The notes beneath the pieces are model-generated. The model had not been told where the DNA came from, searched no databases, and saw nothing but the letters and a program-made list of their open reading frames with translations. Source: Helianthus annuus (taxonomy: Eukaryota; Streptophyta; Magnoliopsida; Asterales; Asteraceae). Taken from it: 64,000 nt of DNA. Positions 34,388 to 45,592 of this stretch are shown here, piece after piece. Position 1 is the first letter of the stretch. Each line of letters starts with the position of its first letter. The translations under genes and the position numbers were made by a program. The stretch lies in contig NC_035438.2 of the NCBI RefSeq assembly GCF_002127325.2, forward strand, positions 145,338,708 through 145,402,707, written 5' to 3'.

Positions 34388-37300
34388 TTACTCAAACAAA
34401 TAAGGGTATTTCTCTTTCATCGTGGATTCAACTTCCCACGTGAATTCGGGACCTCTCCGGGCATCCCATTTAACCTTGACTATAGGTACATGCTTTCTTC
34501 GAAGCTTTTTCACCTGTCGGTCTTCAATCGACAAAGGCTTCTCCACAAACTTCAAGCTCTCATCTATATGCACATCTGTGTGTGGGATCACTAATGATTC
34601 ATCAGCGAAGCATTTCTTTAGATTGCAGATGTGGAACACATTGTGAATTCCATTGAGCTCTTCTGGTAAGTTCAACTTATAGGCAACTGACCCGACACGT
34701 TCGATAACCTCGAAAGGTCCTATGTATCTCAGGCTCAGTTTGCCCTTCTTACCGAAGCGCATCACCCCCTTCCAGGGTGATACCTTTAGTAACACTTTTT
34801 CACCTACCTCGAAGTGAAAATCCTTACGCTTTGGATCAGCGTAACTTTTCTGCCTATCACGGGCAGCCTTGAGACGCTCTCGAATCTGGACAATCTTGTC
34901 CGTTGTTTCGAAGACTATCTCTGGTCCTGATAATTGAACCTCTCCTACTTCCGCCCAACAAACAGGCGATCTACACTTTCTACCATATAATGCCTCGAAA
35001 GGCGCAGCCTTTATGCTGGTATGATAGCTATTGTTGTAGGAGAATTCGATTAGTGGTAGGTTCTTATCCCAACTACCACCTAAATCGATGGCACATGCAC
35101 GTAGCATGTCTTCTAACGTTTGAATAGTACGCTCACTCTGACCGTCTGTCTGAGGATGGTAAGCCGTACTAAAGTTCAAACGTGTGCCCAAAGATTGCTG
35201 GAAACTTTTCCAGAAATGAGACGTGTATCTAGTATCTCGATCAGAGATAATGGACACGGGTATGCCATGCAGGGCTACAATCTTATCAACGTATAACTGG
35301 GCCAAAGTGTCGGAGCTATAAGTCTCCTTGATGGGTAAGAAATGAGCTGACTTAGTCAGTCTATCGACTATAACCCATATCGTGTCATTTCCTTTGCTCG
35401 TCTTGGGTAACTTGGTAATAAAATCCATAGTTACGCATTCCCACTTCCATTCAGGAAGTTCAGGCTGTTGTAGCAAGCCAGACGGCTTTTGATGCTCAGC
35501 CTTGACTTGCGCACAAGTTAAGCATTTGGCTACATAAGCGGCTACAGACTTTTTCAAGCCTATCCACCAATAATTTGCCTTTAGATCCTGATACATTTTA
35601 TCTGCTCCAGGATGGACATAATATTTGGAACTATGGGCTTCCTGGAGGATAACATCTCGTAGTCCTCCATAAATAGGAACCCATATTCGCCCATTCAATC
35701 TCAAAATTCCATCCTTGCTAAGAGTTAACTGCTCCTCAGTTACTCCCAGCTTCTCCTTAGGATAGTTAGCTTCCAACACAGCTTCTCTCTGTGCAGCTAA
35801 CACCCTTTCAATCAGATTATTCTTAACTTCAATGCTCTTAGCATTGATCCGGATGGGTTTCACCCTTTCTTTCCGGCTCAGGGCATCAGCGACTACATTC
35901 GCCTTGCCGGGATGGTATCTGATCTCACAATCATAATCATTTAAGGTCTCCATCCAACGGCGTTGCCTCATGTTTAGCTCCTTCTGATTAAACAGATGTT
36001 GAAGGCTCTTGTGATCTGAATAGATCACAAACTTGATTCCGTACAGATAATGCCTCCACAGTTTTAGTGCGAACACAACGGCACCCAACTCCAGGTCATG
36101 GGTGATGTAATTCTTTTCGTGCACTTTTAACTGTCTCGAAGCATAGGCAATCACCTTGCCTTTCTGCATGAGCACACACCCCATGCCAGTGTGTGACGTG
36201 TCGCAGTAAACTACGAACTCTTCGGTACCTTCCGGTAGTGTCAACACAGGAGCGTTGCTCAGCCTTTGCTTCAAAATATCAAAGGATTCTTGCTGCTTAG
36301 GGCCCCAAACAAACTTTTCCTTCTTCTTGGTCAAGGAGGTTAAGGGCAAGCAATCCTTGAAAAATTTTCAATAAATCTCCTGTAGTATCCTGCCAATCCC
36401 AGGAAACTACAAATTTCGGTAGGCGTCTTTGGCTCTTGCCAATTCATGACCGCCTCTACCTTAGCGGGATCCACCTGGATACCACGCTCGCTTACGACAT
36501 GTCCAAGAAATTGGACTTCTCGTAGCCAGAATTCACATTTAGAGAATTTGGCATAGAGTTTCTCGTGATGCAGCAATTTGAGAATACATCGTAGGTGTTT
36601 CTCATGGTCAGCTTTGTTCTTTGAATAGATAAGAATGCCGTCGATGAATACGATGACGAATTTGTCTAAGTACGGCTTGCAGACGTGATTCATGAGATCC
36701 ATGAACGCAGCCGGTGCATTTGTGAGCCCAAAAGGCATCACTAGGAACTCGTAGTGACCGTATCGAGTCCTAATTGCTGTTTTATGTACGTCTTCATCTC
36801 TGACCTTCAGCTGATGGTAGCCCGACCTCAAGTCGATCTTCGAGAAATAACTAGCCCCTTGTAATTGATCAAACAAATCATCGATCCTTGGCAATGGATA
36901 TCTATTCTTTATTGTGACCTTATTAAGTTCACGATAGTCGATGCACAGACGCATCGATCCGTCCTTCTTCTTAACAAACAGGACAGGTGCTCCCCATGGA
37001 GATGAACTAGGCTTGATGAAACCTTTTGCTAACAATTCATCCAGCTGGGTCCTCAATTCCTTCATTTCAGTTGGTGCTAGCCTGTAGGGTGCTCTAGCAA
37101 TAGGAGCTGCTCCAGGGATGATATCGATTCTGAATTCCACTTGCCTATCTGGTGGTAACCCAGGTAGATCTTCGGGGAAAACTTCTGGATACTCCGAAAT
37201 GACGGGAATGTCTTCTATCTTTGGTTTGGGCTCTTCAATAATCACCTGTGCCATGTAGATGACACAGCCTCTTTTTAAACATCTAGAAGCCTTGAGCATA

Positions 37301-38900
37301 GTTACGTTCTCGGGCAATCCGTACTGCGTATCGCCTCGAATGGTAAGCGATTCACCAGTCGGAGTCTTTAGCACTATATGTTTTCTGTTGCAGACGATTT
37401 GGGCCTGGTTGTGTGATAACCATTCCATACCCAGAACTATGTCAAAACCAGCTAGCTTAAAGGGAAGTAGAGATAGTGGAAAAGAGTGGTTCTTAATGGA
37501 TATCACACATCCATCTAGTATAGTGGAGACGGTTTCTACTGTGCCGTCTGCTAGCTCTACCTCGTATTTCACATTTAGGGTTTTGACAGGCATATTCAGC
37601 AATTTGCAAAATTTTTGGTCTACGAAGGACTTATCAGCGCCTGAATCGAAAAGTACTCTTGCAAAGATATTATTTACGAGAAAAGTACCTGTGATTACGT
37701 TGTCGTCTTGCAAAGCTTCCTTCACATCCATCTTGAAGAATCTAGCGTTATTCTTTTTGGTTTCTTCTGTCTTCTTGGCGAATTTGGGGCAGTTGCTTTT
37801 AATGTGCCCCTTCTCACTGCAGTTATAGCAGGTCGCATCTTTTATCTTCTTGCAGTCCACAGTCTTGTGGTCCTTGGACTTGCATAGTCCACAAGTATGC
37901 GACCTCGACTGGGACTGTGAGTTCGACCCAAGCCTACACTTACCAAAGTGATGCTTCTGGCAGTTTTTACACTTGGGCTTCTCTCCAGATTGTTGCCCAT
38001 CTTTCTTCGACTTTGTTCCTCTCTTGCCATCACCGTTCCCACGGTGTTTCTTGCCCGACCTTCGTGAGGTATCGTCCTCACGCTTCCTCTTCTCGGCCTC
38101 TTTGTTCCTCAGCGATCTCAGTTGGACCGCGTCCATTGTGAGGGACAAAGAGAGGTCAGTTACAGACCTGAAGGTCGTTGGCCGAGAGGCCTTCACACTT
38201 GCCTTTATTGCGGGTTCTAACCCCCCGATAAAACGAGCGATTCTCCTTGGCTCCGGGGTTACCAGATATGGAACCAATCGAGACATCGTGTTGAAGCTCG
38301 TTAAGTAGGCTTGGCAGTCCAGGTTTGTCATCACCAATGATACAAAATCGGACTCTATCTTTTCCACCTCATTTTGAGGGCAGTAATTTTCTTTGATGAG
38401 AGAAATGAATTCCTCCCATGTCATGCTGTAAAGCACAGTCTTTCCCGAGGCCTGAACCAACGCCCTCCACCAAGCCAGGGCCTCGCCCTTAAACGATTGC
38501 GACACAAACTTTACCACATCCCTTTCCGCACAGCCACTGATGTCCACCACGATGCCCATCTCATCCAGCCACGTCATACAATCGACGGCACCCTTCTCCC
38601 CCGTGAAGTCTCGGGGTTTACAAGACACAAAGTACTTGTAGGTGCAGCCCCTGGCACGGGAAGCATCAGTATACTCCCTTTCGCGACGAACACTGTTTTT
38701 ATTGGACGAGTGATTATCGTCGTCCTTTTTGGGCTTGGACAGTGGTTTGCTGTGGGATTTTGAGTGTGTCTTCGGCTTGGAGAGTGGTTTGGATACGGTT
38801 CGGCTCCGAGATTCGGTATATTGTCGATCTAGAGCTGCCTGAACAGCGTTGTCGACGAGAGCTTTTAATTGAGCGCCCGTTAAATGTACTTGGGCGTTAT
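34388..38900 (-). pseudogene. gypsy gag-pol of large element, interrupted and RT-dead
   Basis: The frame is open from 38900 down to 36340, then continues in another frame to the stop at 34388. The first codons lie at 45266-45218, across the nested gag-only element. Domains in order are Gag ([11 protein letters not shown]), zinc knuckles ([28 protein letters not shown]), protease ([13 protein letters not shown]), RT, RNase H ([12 protein letters not shown]), integrase ([21 protein letters not shown]) and the C-terminal [14 protein letters not shown] module. Lesions are a one-base frameshift near 36345 between RT and RNase H, and the RT catalytic box reading FIDGIL instead of FIDDIL (codon GGC near 36640). 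It resembles Tekay/Del chromoviruses. It is inactive on its own. Confidence 0.9.
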
Positions 38901-39435
38901 TGTAGGATCGAATACCGACCTGTTTGAGTCGTTCAGAGAAGTTCAGATCCGAATTAAGAGGCGGAAACTAATAATTCGGTGCACTTGACGCTGAATTCAC
39001 TTTAATCTTGCTGTTGTATTGCTTTTGAACTCAATTACAATGTTTTACAGCACTTCGGCAGCACTTCGTGGCTTACCGGAACAATTCACCTCTAACTATG
39101 TGTTTCTAACTCTATGTTTGGAACCACTCTTATGACCTATATATATGCTTCTGGAACCGCTTATACGACATGTCCGTATGAGTGGTTCACCAACTTGCCG
39201 TAAAAGGGGTCCAAGATCATGTCATAAAAGGGGTCCATGATCATGACATAAGAGTGGTCCTAGAAGTGTACATAAAAGCGGTCCTAGACTAGATATGACA
39301 CAAAAGCGGTCCTAGATCATGTAAACATAAACAATCCTATACAAATCACTATATCTAGGATTCCGTGCCATTTCCAAACTGTTCAGCTTCATGACTCGAT
39401 GGAAGACGTAGTCAGCAGACGTAGGTGCACTAACA
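38901..39435 (-). repeat. 3' LTR of gag-only element
   Basis: 535 bp, ~99% identical to 44676-45212. The adjacent internal sequence ACTCCCCCTC is the PPT on the minus strand. Confidence 0.9.
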
Positions 39436-41463
39436 AACTCCCCCTCGGATGTTGACGGAGTCTTCATCAATGTCTTCATTCCAGTCTGCAATCTACAATC
39501 TTCATCAGTCGACAATCTGCCTCTGAAATATTTGTCATTCCAAGAATCCTGGTTCTCTATCTCCATCATCAACAAACTCTTCTCTCTTGAATGTTGACTC
39601 GGTGTCTTCAGACTCCCCCTCTCACATAGCTGGGATCGTAGTCTGAAAGTCAATCTTTCACTGGTTCTGAGATCTTTAACAGGCTCTCATCAGGTTCTAG
39701 ATCGAAACCTGTCTCTTTAACACCTGCACAATCTCTATGCATCCATAAGTTTCTACAAAGATTAAAACTTTTCAACAATTTTAAAAACTATATAGAACCA
39801 ATCAGCAATAATGATTTTGCATTCAAGAACATTACTGGTTTTTATCAAAAAAACAACTTCATCATTTAACTCTCAAACACTCCCCAAACCAGTTCTTCAA
39901 GTTTAGCACTTTGAATTTCGAAAATCAGCATCTCAACACCAGTTGTCGAAAATCTTTTTGATTTTTTTTTCAAAATTTATGCTAAAACACACTAAAAATC
40001 TTTTTGGATTTTCTGAATGAAAGATAAATGCAGAAATGAAATATTTACAAACAATATTTTTGTGAGTTTGTGCAAGAGGATCATATCAGTTTTGAAACAT
40101 ATCACTAACACCGTTAAGCTTGATTACATATTAAGTTCTAAACAATTTACCTAGATTGTCAGTATGTTTGTCCACTTAAATTTTCAACACAAATTTCAAT
40201 CGATTCGAGATACGATATTAATGTTTTAAAGACTTAAACTTAATTGTGTATCACTCCACTTGAATATACTCCCGTATCCAGATCCCAAATATTCAGTCTT
40301 ACAGGTGAGTATACCACAGATGATATCTGTAAAGGGGTAATGTGCGAGGGCCGTGAGAGCTCAGGTCGATACTTCCGTATACGCAGAGAGATGACGGCTT
40401 CGACTTTTGGTGGGTCCCCTTTAGAGGATCTTTTGTTACAACAGCAAAGATTACCAATTTTATTGTTTAATCAGTTTGCTGAGGGCGGCGCTTATATTTC
40501 AAAGCTTTTTGCAGAAAGTATTATTCGGGGACTAGGTCAGTATTTCCATACAGCAGAAGTCCCGGAATAATACCCCAGATATCACTGAGCATAAAGACCT
40601 AGTATCTCAGAATACGGGACCTTTCAAACAAGATTTCGGGGGTTACCCATATATCCAAGAATAGTTACCCACGAATTAAGCAAGTTTGATTTAGGTTTAT
40701 ATCTCGTTTCAATTTACTAAATGTGCGAAAATCTACTGACACATCCGCAGTAAGATTGTTTATCAAATTTAAACTTTACATTTCTTTAGCATGTCGTGAT
40801 AGTTTACTGATGTACTATCATTTCCTCTTTATCACAACAAAAACTCATTTTTCAATTTTATCATGTTTTTGGCTTTTTCAAATTTTCTGATGTTTTTGGA
40901 TTTTCTAAAAATTCTTACTCCCCCTAAAATTCAAATACATCTAAAGAAAATTGAAAACAAACTATACAGAACATGACAACTGATATCAAAACACTTCAAT
41001 TCTCCATCCTTTTGGCTTAAACAATCAGAACTCCCCCTCACAACAAACTATTTTCCCATAATGATTTCAAAACACTTAAGTTTGTTTTAATCAGAATGGT
41101 TTTTCCGGAAAATAAGTTTAGTTGTTTTTATCTTTTGTAAAATGGGGTTCAAATCATCACTTTGTTTACCAAATTCTTGAATGATAATTAAATCAAGTCC
41201 AATTCAATGACCTTGATTTAACCACTTGTAAGATCTACACCAATCACTACCATACAATCACTTGTAAGTTTAGCAATTCAAGCTCTTCAAACCTGTTTTT
41301 CAACCAATTACCATCTTTAGGTTGAATTCTCAAGATGCCGATTCCTACTCCTCGCTTACAAACCTGGGAGTTCCGGCAAGTCCTGCAACTTCACAAACAG
41401 ATTTAGAAAGATGCCGATTCATGATCCGCAATACCATCTTGGGATCTCCGGCAAGTCAGGTTT
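39436..41463. other. non-coding internal part of gag-only element
   Basis: Occupies the place of pol, but no pol motif is found in any frame. It is AT-rich apart from a GC-richer block at about 40240-40630, where a 108-codon frame is open on the + strand, antisense to the element; this is unlikely to be a gene. A ~60-bp direct repeat containing AAGATGCCGATTC and TCCGGCAAGTC lies at 41332-41460. Confidence 0.6.
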
Positions 41464-43538
41464 TCATTCTTGGAAAAATATATCCACCCAAGCCTGACCT
41501 TCCTTGGGTGTAACCTCATCTTTTTCATTGTTTCTTTCAACCGACCTGTAAACCCATCCTTTGGAAGCATAAAAATCCTGAATGCTTTGGGCCTTACCAC
41601 TGACCATTTTTCCAAAGATGCGTTTTACATTTCCGTTGAAAGTTTTTTCAACATCAATTTTCTTCTTGTCAGAATAAAACTGATTTGAAATATCAACTTT
41701 TCCGATTTTAGATTTGTAATTTTTAGCATTTAGTGGCGGAAAATTCACATCGTCCACTTTCTGAACTTTCTTTTCAATCTTTTTCTCAACACGTGGCTCC
41801 TCTGATTTTATGGAATCAGATTCATCACCAGACTTGTTACCTGAACCTTTTACAACCCATTTCTGATTTGTGGCATTGTCTATTCTTTTGGAAGCACTCT
41901 TTGAACATTCTCCTTTCTCATAAGTTGAATTCTCAAAGCCTGTGAACTTCCGGGTTGACAGTTCAGTCTTCTCAACAACTTTTTCTTTCATTTTTCTTGA
42001 GACTTCTTGTTTTGGTCGAAATGTCTTTGGACAATCTTTCGCAACATGACCCACAGCTTTACACTGATAACAAGATCTCTTTTCAACCTTTTTCGGGTCT
42101 TCTTTCTTCATGCCCTCTTGCTTCTTAACAAGGAATTCTTGATTTGTCTGATTTCTGAAAGATTTCTCCTTTTCAGCTTCTGTTGTTTTTCCTGCAACAA
42201 ACATTGTTTTTGGTTTATAAACTTTTTCATTTTTATAGTTTTTCTGTGGAGCAAAACCAAGACCTTTCTTTTTGTAATTAGGATCATGGTTTGGTTTCTT
42301 TTGGAAACTATAACCACAATTGTAACCCATTTTCTTGTTGATTCTTTGTTGATCTCTTGAAGTGTATTGTTTAGGTTTTCCATTAAGATTAAAATCTTTT
42401 ATTTCAGAAATATTAATTTCTGTGATTTTGAAAACCTTTTGAATCATTTCAATTCTGACACTTCTTATTGGAAAACTTTCATCTGAATATAATTTGTCAG
42501 AACCTTTCAAAGTATATGCCACTTTGACTGATTCATCATTCAAATTAGATTTCGAAAGTAAAAACTCTTTATCATAAACCCGTTTGTCCTTTTTGACTGT
42601 TTGCTTTGACGCACTGGACCCAGATTTTGACTCGGGTTTAGACTTCGGTTTTGATTCCTCATTGTCATCTGTGTCTAACACCTGATCGACCATACTTTTT
42701 ATCAACTTTGACTCATGATCAGTGTCTGATGACGTATATGTGACATCAATACTTTCTGGTAAGTTATCCGACGACCCAGACTCCCATTTCAAATTGATTG
42801 CTTGATTGACTCTTTCTGAATTTGGATTTCGAGGTGAATATCCATTTTCGACTGGGGGCGGACATCTGTTGTAAGATACACTCGGTTTCTTACCAGAAGT
42901 CTTCAATTTTTCTTCATCTTTTGTCACGGATTTTTCTTCTTCAAATATCTTCACTTCTTCAAAAGTCTTCAAATCTTTCACAACTGGATAAATCCTGTCA
43001 ACAACAAAAGTAGAACATGAGTAACTGTCTAATAATTTCTTAACTTTCTCAGTTTCTATCTTTTGTGTTGCCAACTCAAGTTCGAGATCTGCACATCTCT
43101 TTATGTTATAGTTTGCTGTATCAAGCTGTCTCAGATATGCTATCTTCAAAGTATTCATAGCTTCAGCTTGTTCACCACCAGAATCTGTGTATTTGTTGAT
43201 TTCTATGTTCATAGTATCATACGATTCTTTCAGCTTGTGAATATTTTGCAGCAACTCATTGTTCTGTTTAATCAGCGAATCACAGTTCATGCACTTTTCT
43301 TGAACCATGACCGGTTCAGCATCCACTTTAATTTCAAATTCAGGAACTTCTTTCACTGTCCAGCCTGAACTTAAAAATGAGCTCTTCTCAAATTTTCAGC
43401 TTTTGCTTCTTCCTTCAATCTCTCTTCCTCTTCAGCCTCCTCTTGAATCTTTCTTCGTCTCTCTTCAGCAGCTTCCATGACTTTTCTGCATCGTTCTGCA
43501 CATTTTAGATCATAAGCATTAGCAAAATCAGTATCCAT
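41464..43538 (-). pseudogene. Gag-like protein of gag-only element, one frameshift
   Basis: Starts at 43538 with a charged coiled coil (CRKVMEAAEERRRKIQEEAE). That frame stops at 43371, but the continuation is in a second frame that opens at about 43395 and runs 630 codons to 41464, so one indel near 43395 separates them. The large part has a coiled coil in the first ~110 residues, acidic Ser/Lys-rich linkers, a single CCHC knuckle CYQCKAVGHVAKDC at about 429-442 (numbered from 43356), and basic tracts. It should act as a nucleocapsid-type RNA-binding protein if made. No protease or RT follows. Confidence 0.7.
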
Positions 43539-43589
43539 CTTTCAAATGTTCACTAATTCACAAAGATTTTCAAATTTTTGCAATCAAAC

Positions 43590-44440
43590 ACAATGTCTGC
43601 TCGAGCGAACTGTCTTTCAAACGATCCAATCAATTTCCAAATAAACGGCCCAAACTATTCAAATAAGCGGCCCAAACAATGTCTGTTTGAACGGGCTAAC
43701 CAAATAAGCGATCCAAACCCAATCCTTTCGGGCGGTCCAAACTGTATCAATTTGAGTGGTCCACAAGTTGTTTATATAAGCGGTCCACGAGATTCGTTCG
43801 AGCGGCTCACACAACTCGTTCGAGCGGTTCACACATGGTTCATTCGAGCGGTTCAAGACAGAATCAATTTGAGCGATCCAAGGGTTCAATATAAACTGCA
43901 CATCCACATGGATCACAAATAAATGTTGTGTAGTGGGCTAATTTGACCAACAAGTGTTAATGGGTCGGCAATTAATTCACGTGACCATTCACCTTATCCA
44001 ACAAGCAAGATTCTAAAATGTCCGACATATGAAATTCATATTATGAATCACTGTTCTTAAATCTCATTGGCCATTTATTTAGTGGGGGGCGGCAATGTTA
44101 TGATTATTATGGGCGGTGTAATTTTTAATTGAACCCCGTATATATGTTGATGTCATAAAAGCGAGTCATGCATCTACCAAAAGAGCGGACCAAAGACTGA
44201 CTAATCAGCGAACTCTCCCCTTTTTTAATCACTATGAGCGATCCATGATGTTGATCACATAAGCGGTTCAAAAAGTTTCCCTATGAGCGGTTCAACGTGT
44301 TCCACATGAGCGATTCACATGTAAGTTCACAAAAGCGGTTCAAAGAGGTAACTTTATGAGCGATTCAGAACAATTTCACACGACCGATCCTAAAACTTTG
44401 ACGAAAAAGCGGTTCACAACTGTTTGAATAAGCGGTTCAG
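43590..44440 (-). repeat. AGCGGTTCA spaced word array in leader of gag-only element
   Basis: About 25 copies of AGCGGTTCA or close variants (AGCGATCCA, AGCGGTCCA, AGCGGCCCA), commonly 22-25 bp apart, with unrelated spacers and a gap at 43885-44150. It lies between the PBS and the Gag start, in the RNA leader. Related words occur in the LTR (AAAGCGGTCCTAGA). Confidence 0.85.
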
Positions 44441-44660
44441 ACTTTTTGACGAAAAACCGAACCGAAAAATCGCGATATCTCCAAAACGGCTTGGAGTTTC
44501 GAGCTGAAACTTGGTAGGGTTTTAGATCATGTATACGCGCACCACATATCCAAAAATCAGCCAAAACGGACCGTGAAATCTTGGTCTGACGCAAGAAAGA
44601 AGGTGTAGAAGAAGAAAATGTGACGAAATCCAGCAAATTTCAATGAAACTCCTCCTCCTG

Positions 44661-44673
44661 AGCTCTGATACCA
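44661..44673 (-). other. primer binding site of gag-only element
   Basis: The reverse complement reads TGGTATCAGAGCT, tRNA-Met type, two bases from the 5' LTR. Confidence 0.9.
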
Positions 44674-44675
44674 CT

Positions 44676-45212
44676 TGTAGGATCGAATACCGACCTGTTT
44701 GAGTCGTTCAGAGAAGTTCGGATCCGAATTAAGAGGCGGAAACTAATAATTCGGTGCACTTGACGCTGAATTCACTTTAATCTTGCTGTTGTATTGCTTT
44801 TGAACTCGATTACAATGTTTTACAGCACTTCGGCAGCACTTCGTGGCTTACCGGAACAATTCACCTCTAACTATGTGTTTCTAACTCTATGTTTGGAACC
44901 ACTCTTATGACCTATATATATATGCTTCTGGAACCGCTTATACGGCATGTCCGTATGAGTGGTTCACCAACTTGCCGTAAAAGGGGTCCAAGATCATGTC
45001 ATAAAAGGGGTCCATGATCATGACATAAGAGTGGTCCTAGAAGTGTACATAAAAGCGGTCCTAGACTAGATATGATACAAAAGCGGTCCTAGATCATGTA
45101 AACATAAACAATCCTATACAAATCACTATATCTAGGATTCCGTGCCATTTCCAATCTGTTCAGCTTCATGACTCGATGGAAGACGTAGTCAGCAGACGTA
45201 GGTGCACTAACA
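44676..45212 (-). repeat. 5' LTR of gag-only element
   Basis: 537 bp, pair of 38901-39435. Confidence 0.9.
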
Positions 45213-45217
45213 GTTAT

Positions 45218-45266
45218 CATATTCATCTTCACTCGTATGACTATTTTCTCCATTAGGATTCGCCAT
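45218..45266 (-). pseudogene. first codons of the split gypsy gag
   Basis: The ATG at 45266 opens a short frame (MANPNGENSHTSEDEYDN) that ends at the GTTAT target duplication. The same frame resumes at 38900 beyond the nested element. Fifteen bases upstream is a strong splice-acceptor-like tract ending CTGCAG (45282-45299), which suggests gag may have been expressed from a spliced RNA. 45267-45592 holds no other ORF. Confidence 0.7.
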
Positions 45267-45592
45267 AGTAGCTTGTATCTGCTGCAGAAGATAATGAAAA
45301 TTCTATTCAGGAGTTTATTATTGAATTGTCTTTTATGGCAATTCTTTAACCATGGTAACAAAGACCATATCTGGTTAATTTGTTACTCACTTTTCATTTA
45401 GGATTTGAACATACTTATCCTAATTACAAATAATATTGCTAGTGGCATAAAGGCCTAGTCATGAGGACATTATTATAATATTAGCCGAGATTTCAGAGAA
45501 TCAAGGTATGAAGGTTTGAACCGTAGTTCTTTTACCCCTTTCTGACAGGGAGTCATAGACCACCACTGTCTTTTGTCTTATATGACAATAAT

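Larger units (their letters stand above)
38901..45212 (-). mobile_element. gag-only LTR retrotransposon (TR-GAG type), TSD GTTAT
   Basis: LTRs 38901-39435 and 44676-45212 begin TGTAGG and end CTAACA on the + strand (TGTTAG...CTACA on the element strand). GTTAT is duplicated at 38896-38900 and 45213-45217. The PBS lies next to the right LTR, so the element is on the minus strand, inserted in the host gag. It encodes a Gag-like protein but no protease, RT or integrase. The TGTTAG terminus, tRNA-Met PBS and GAGGGGGAGTTTG PPT suggest a copia-derived family. LTR divergence is about 1%. Confidence 0.88.
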
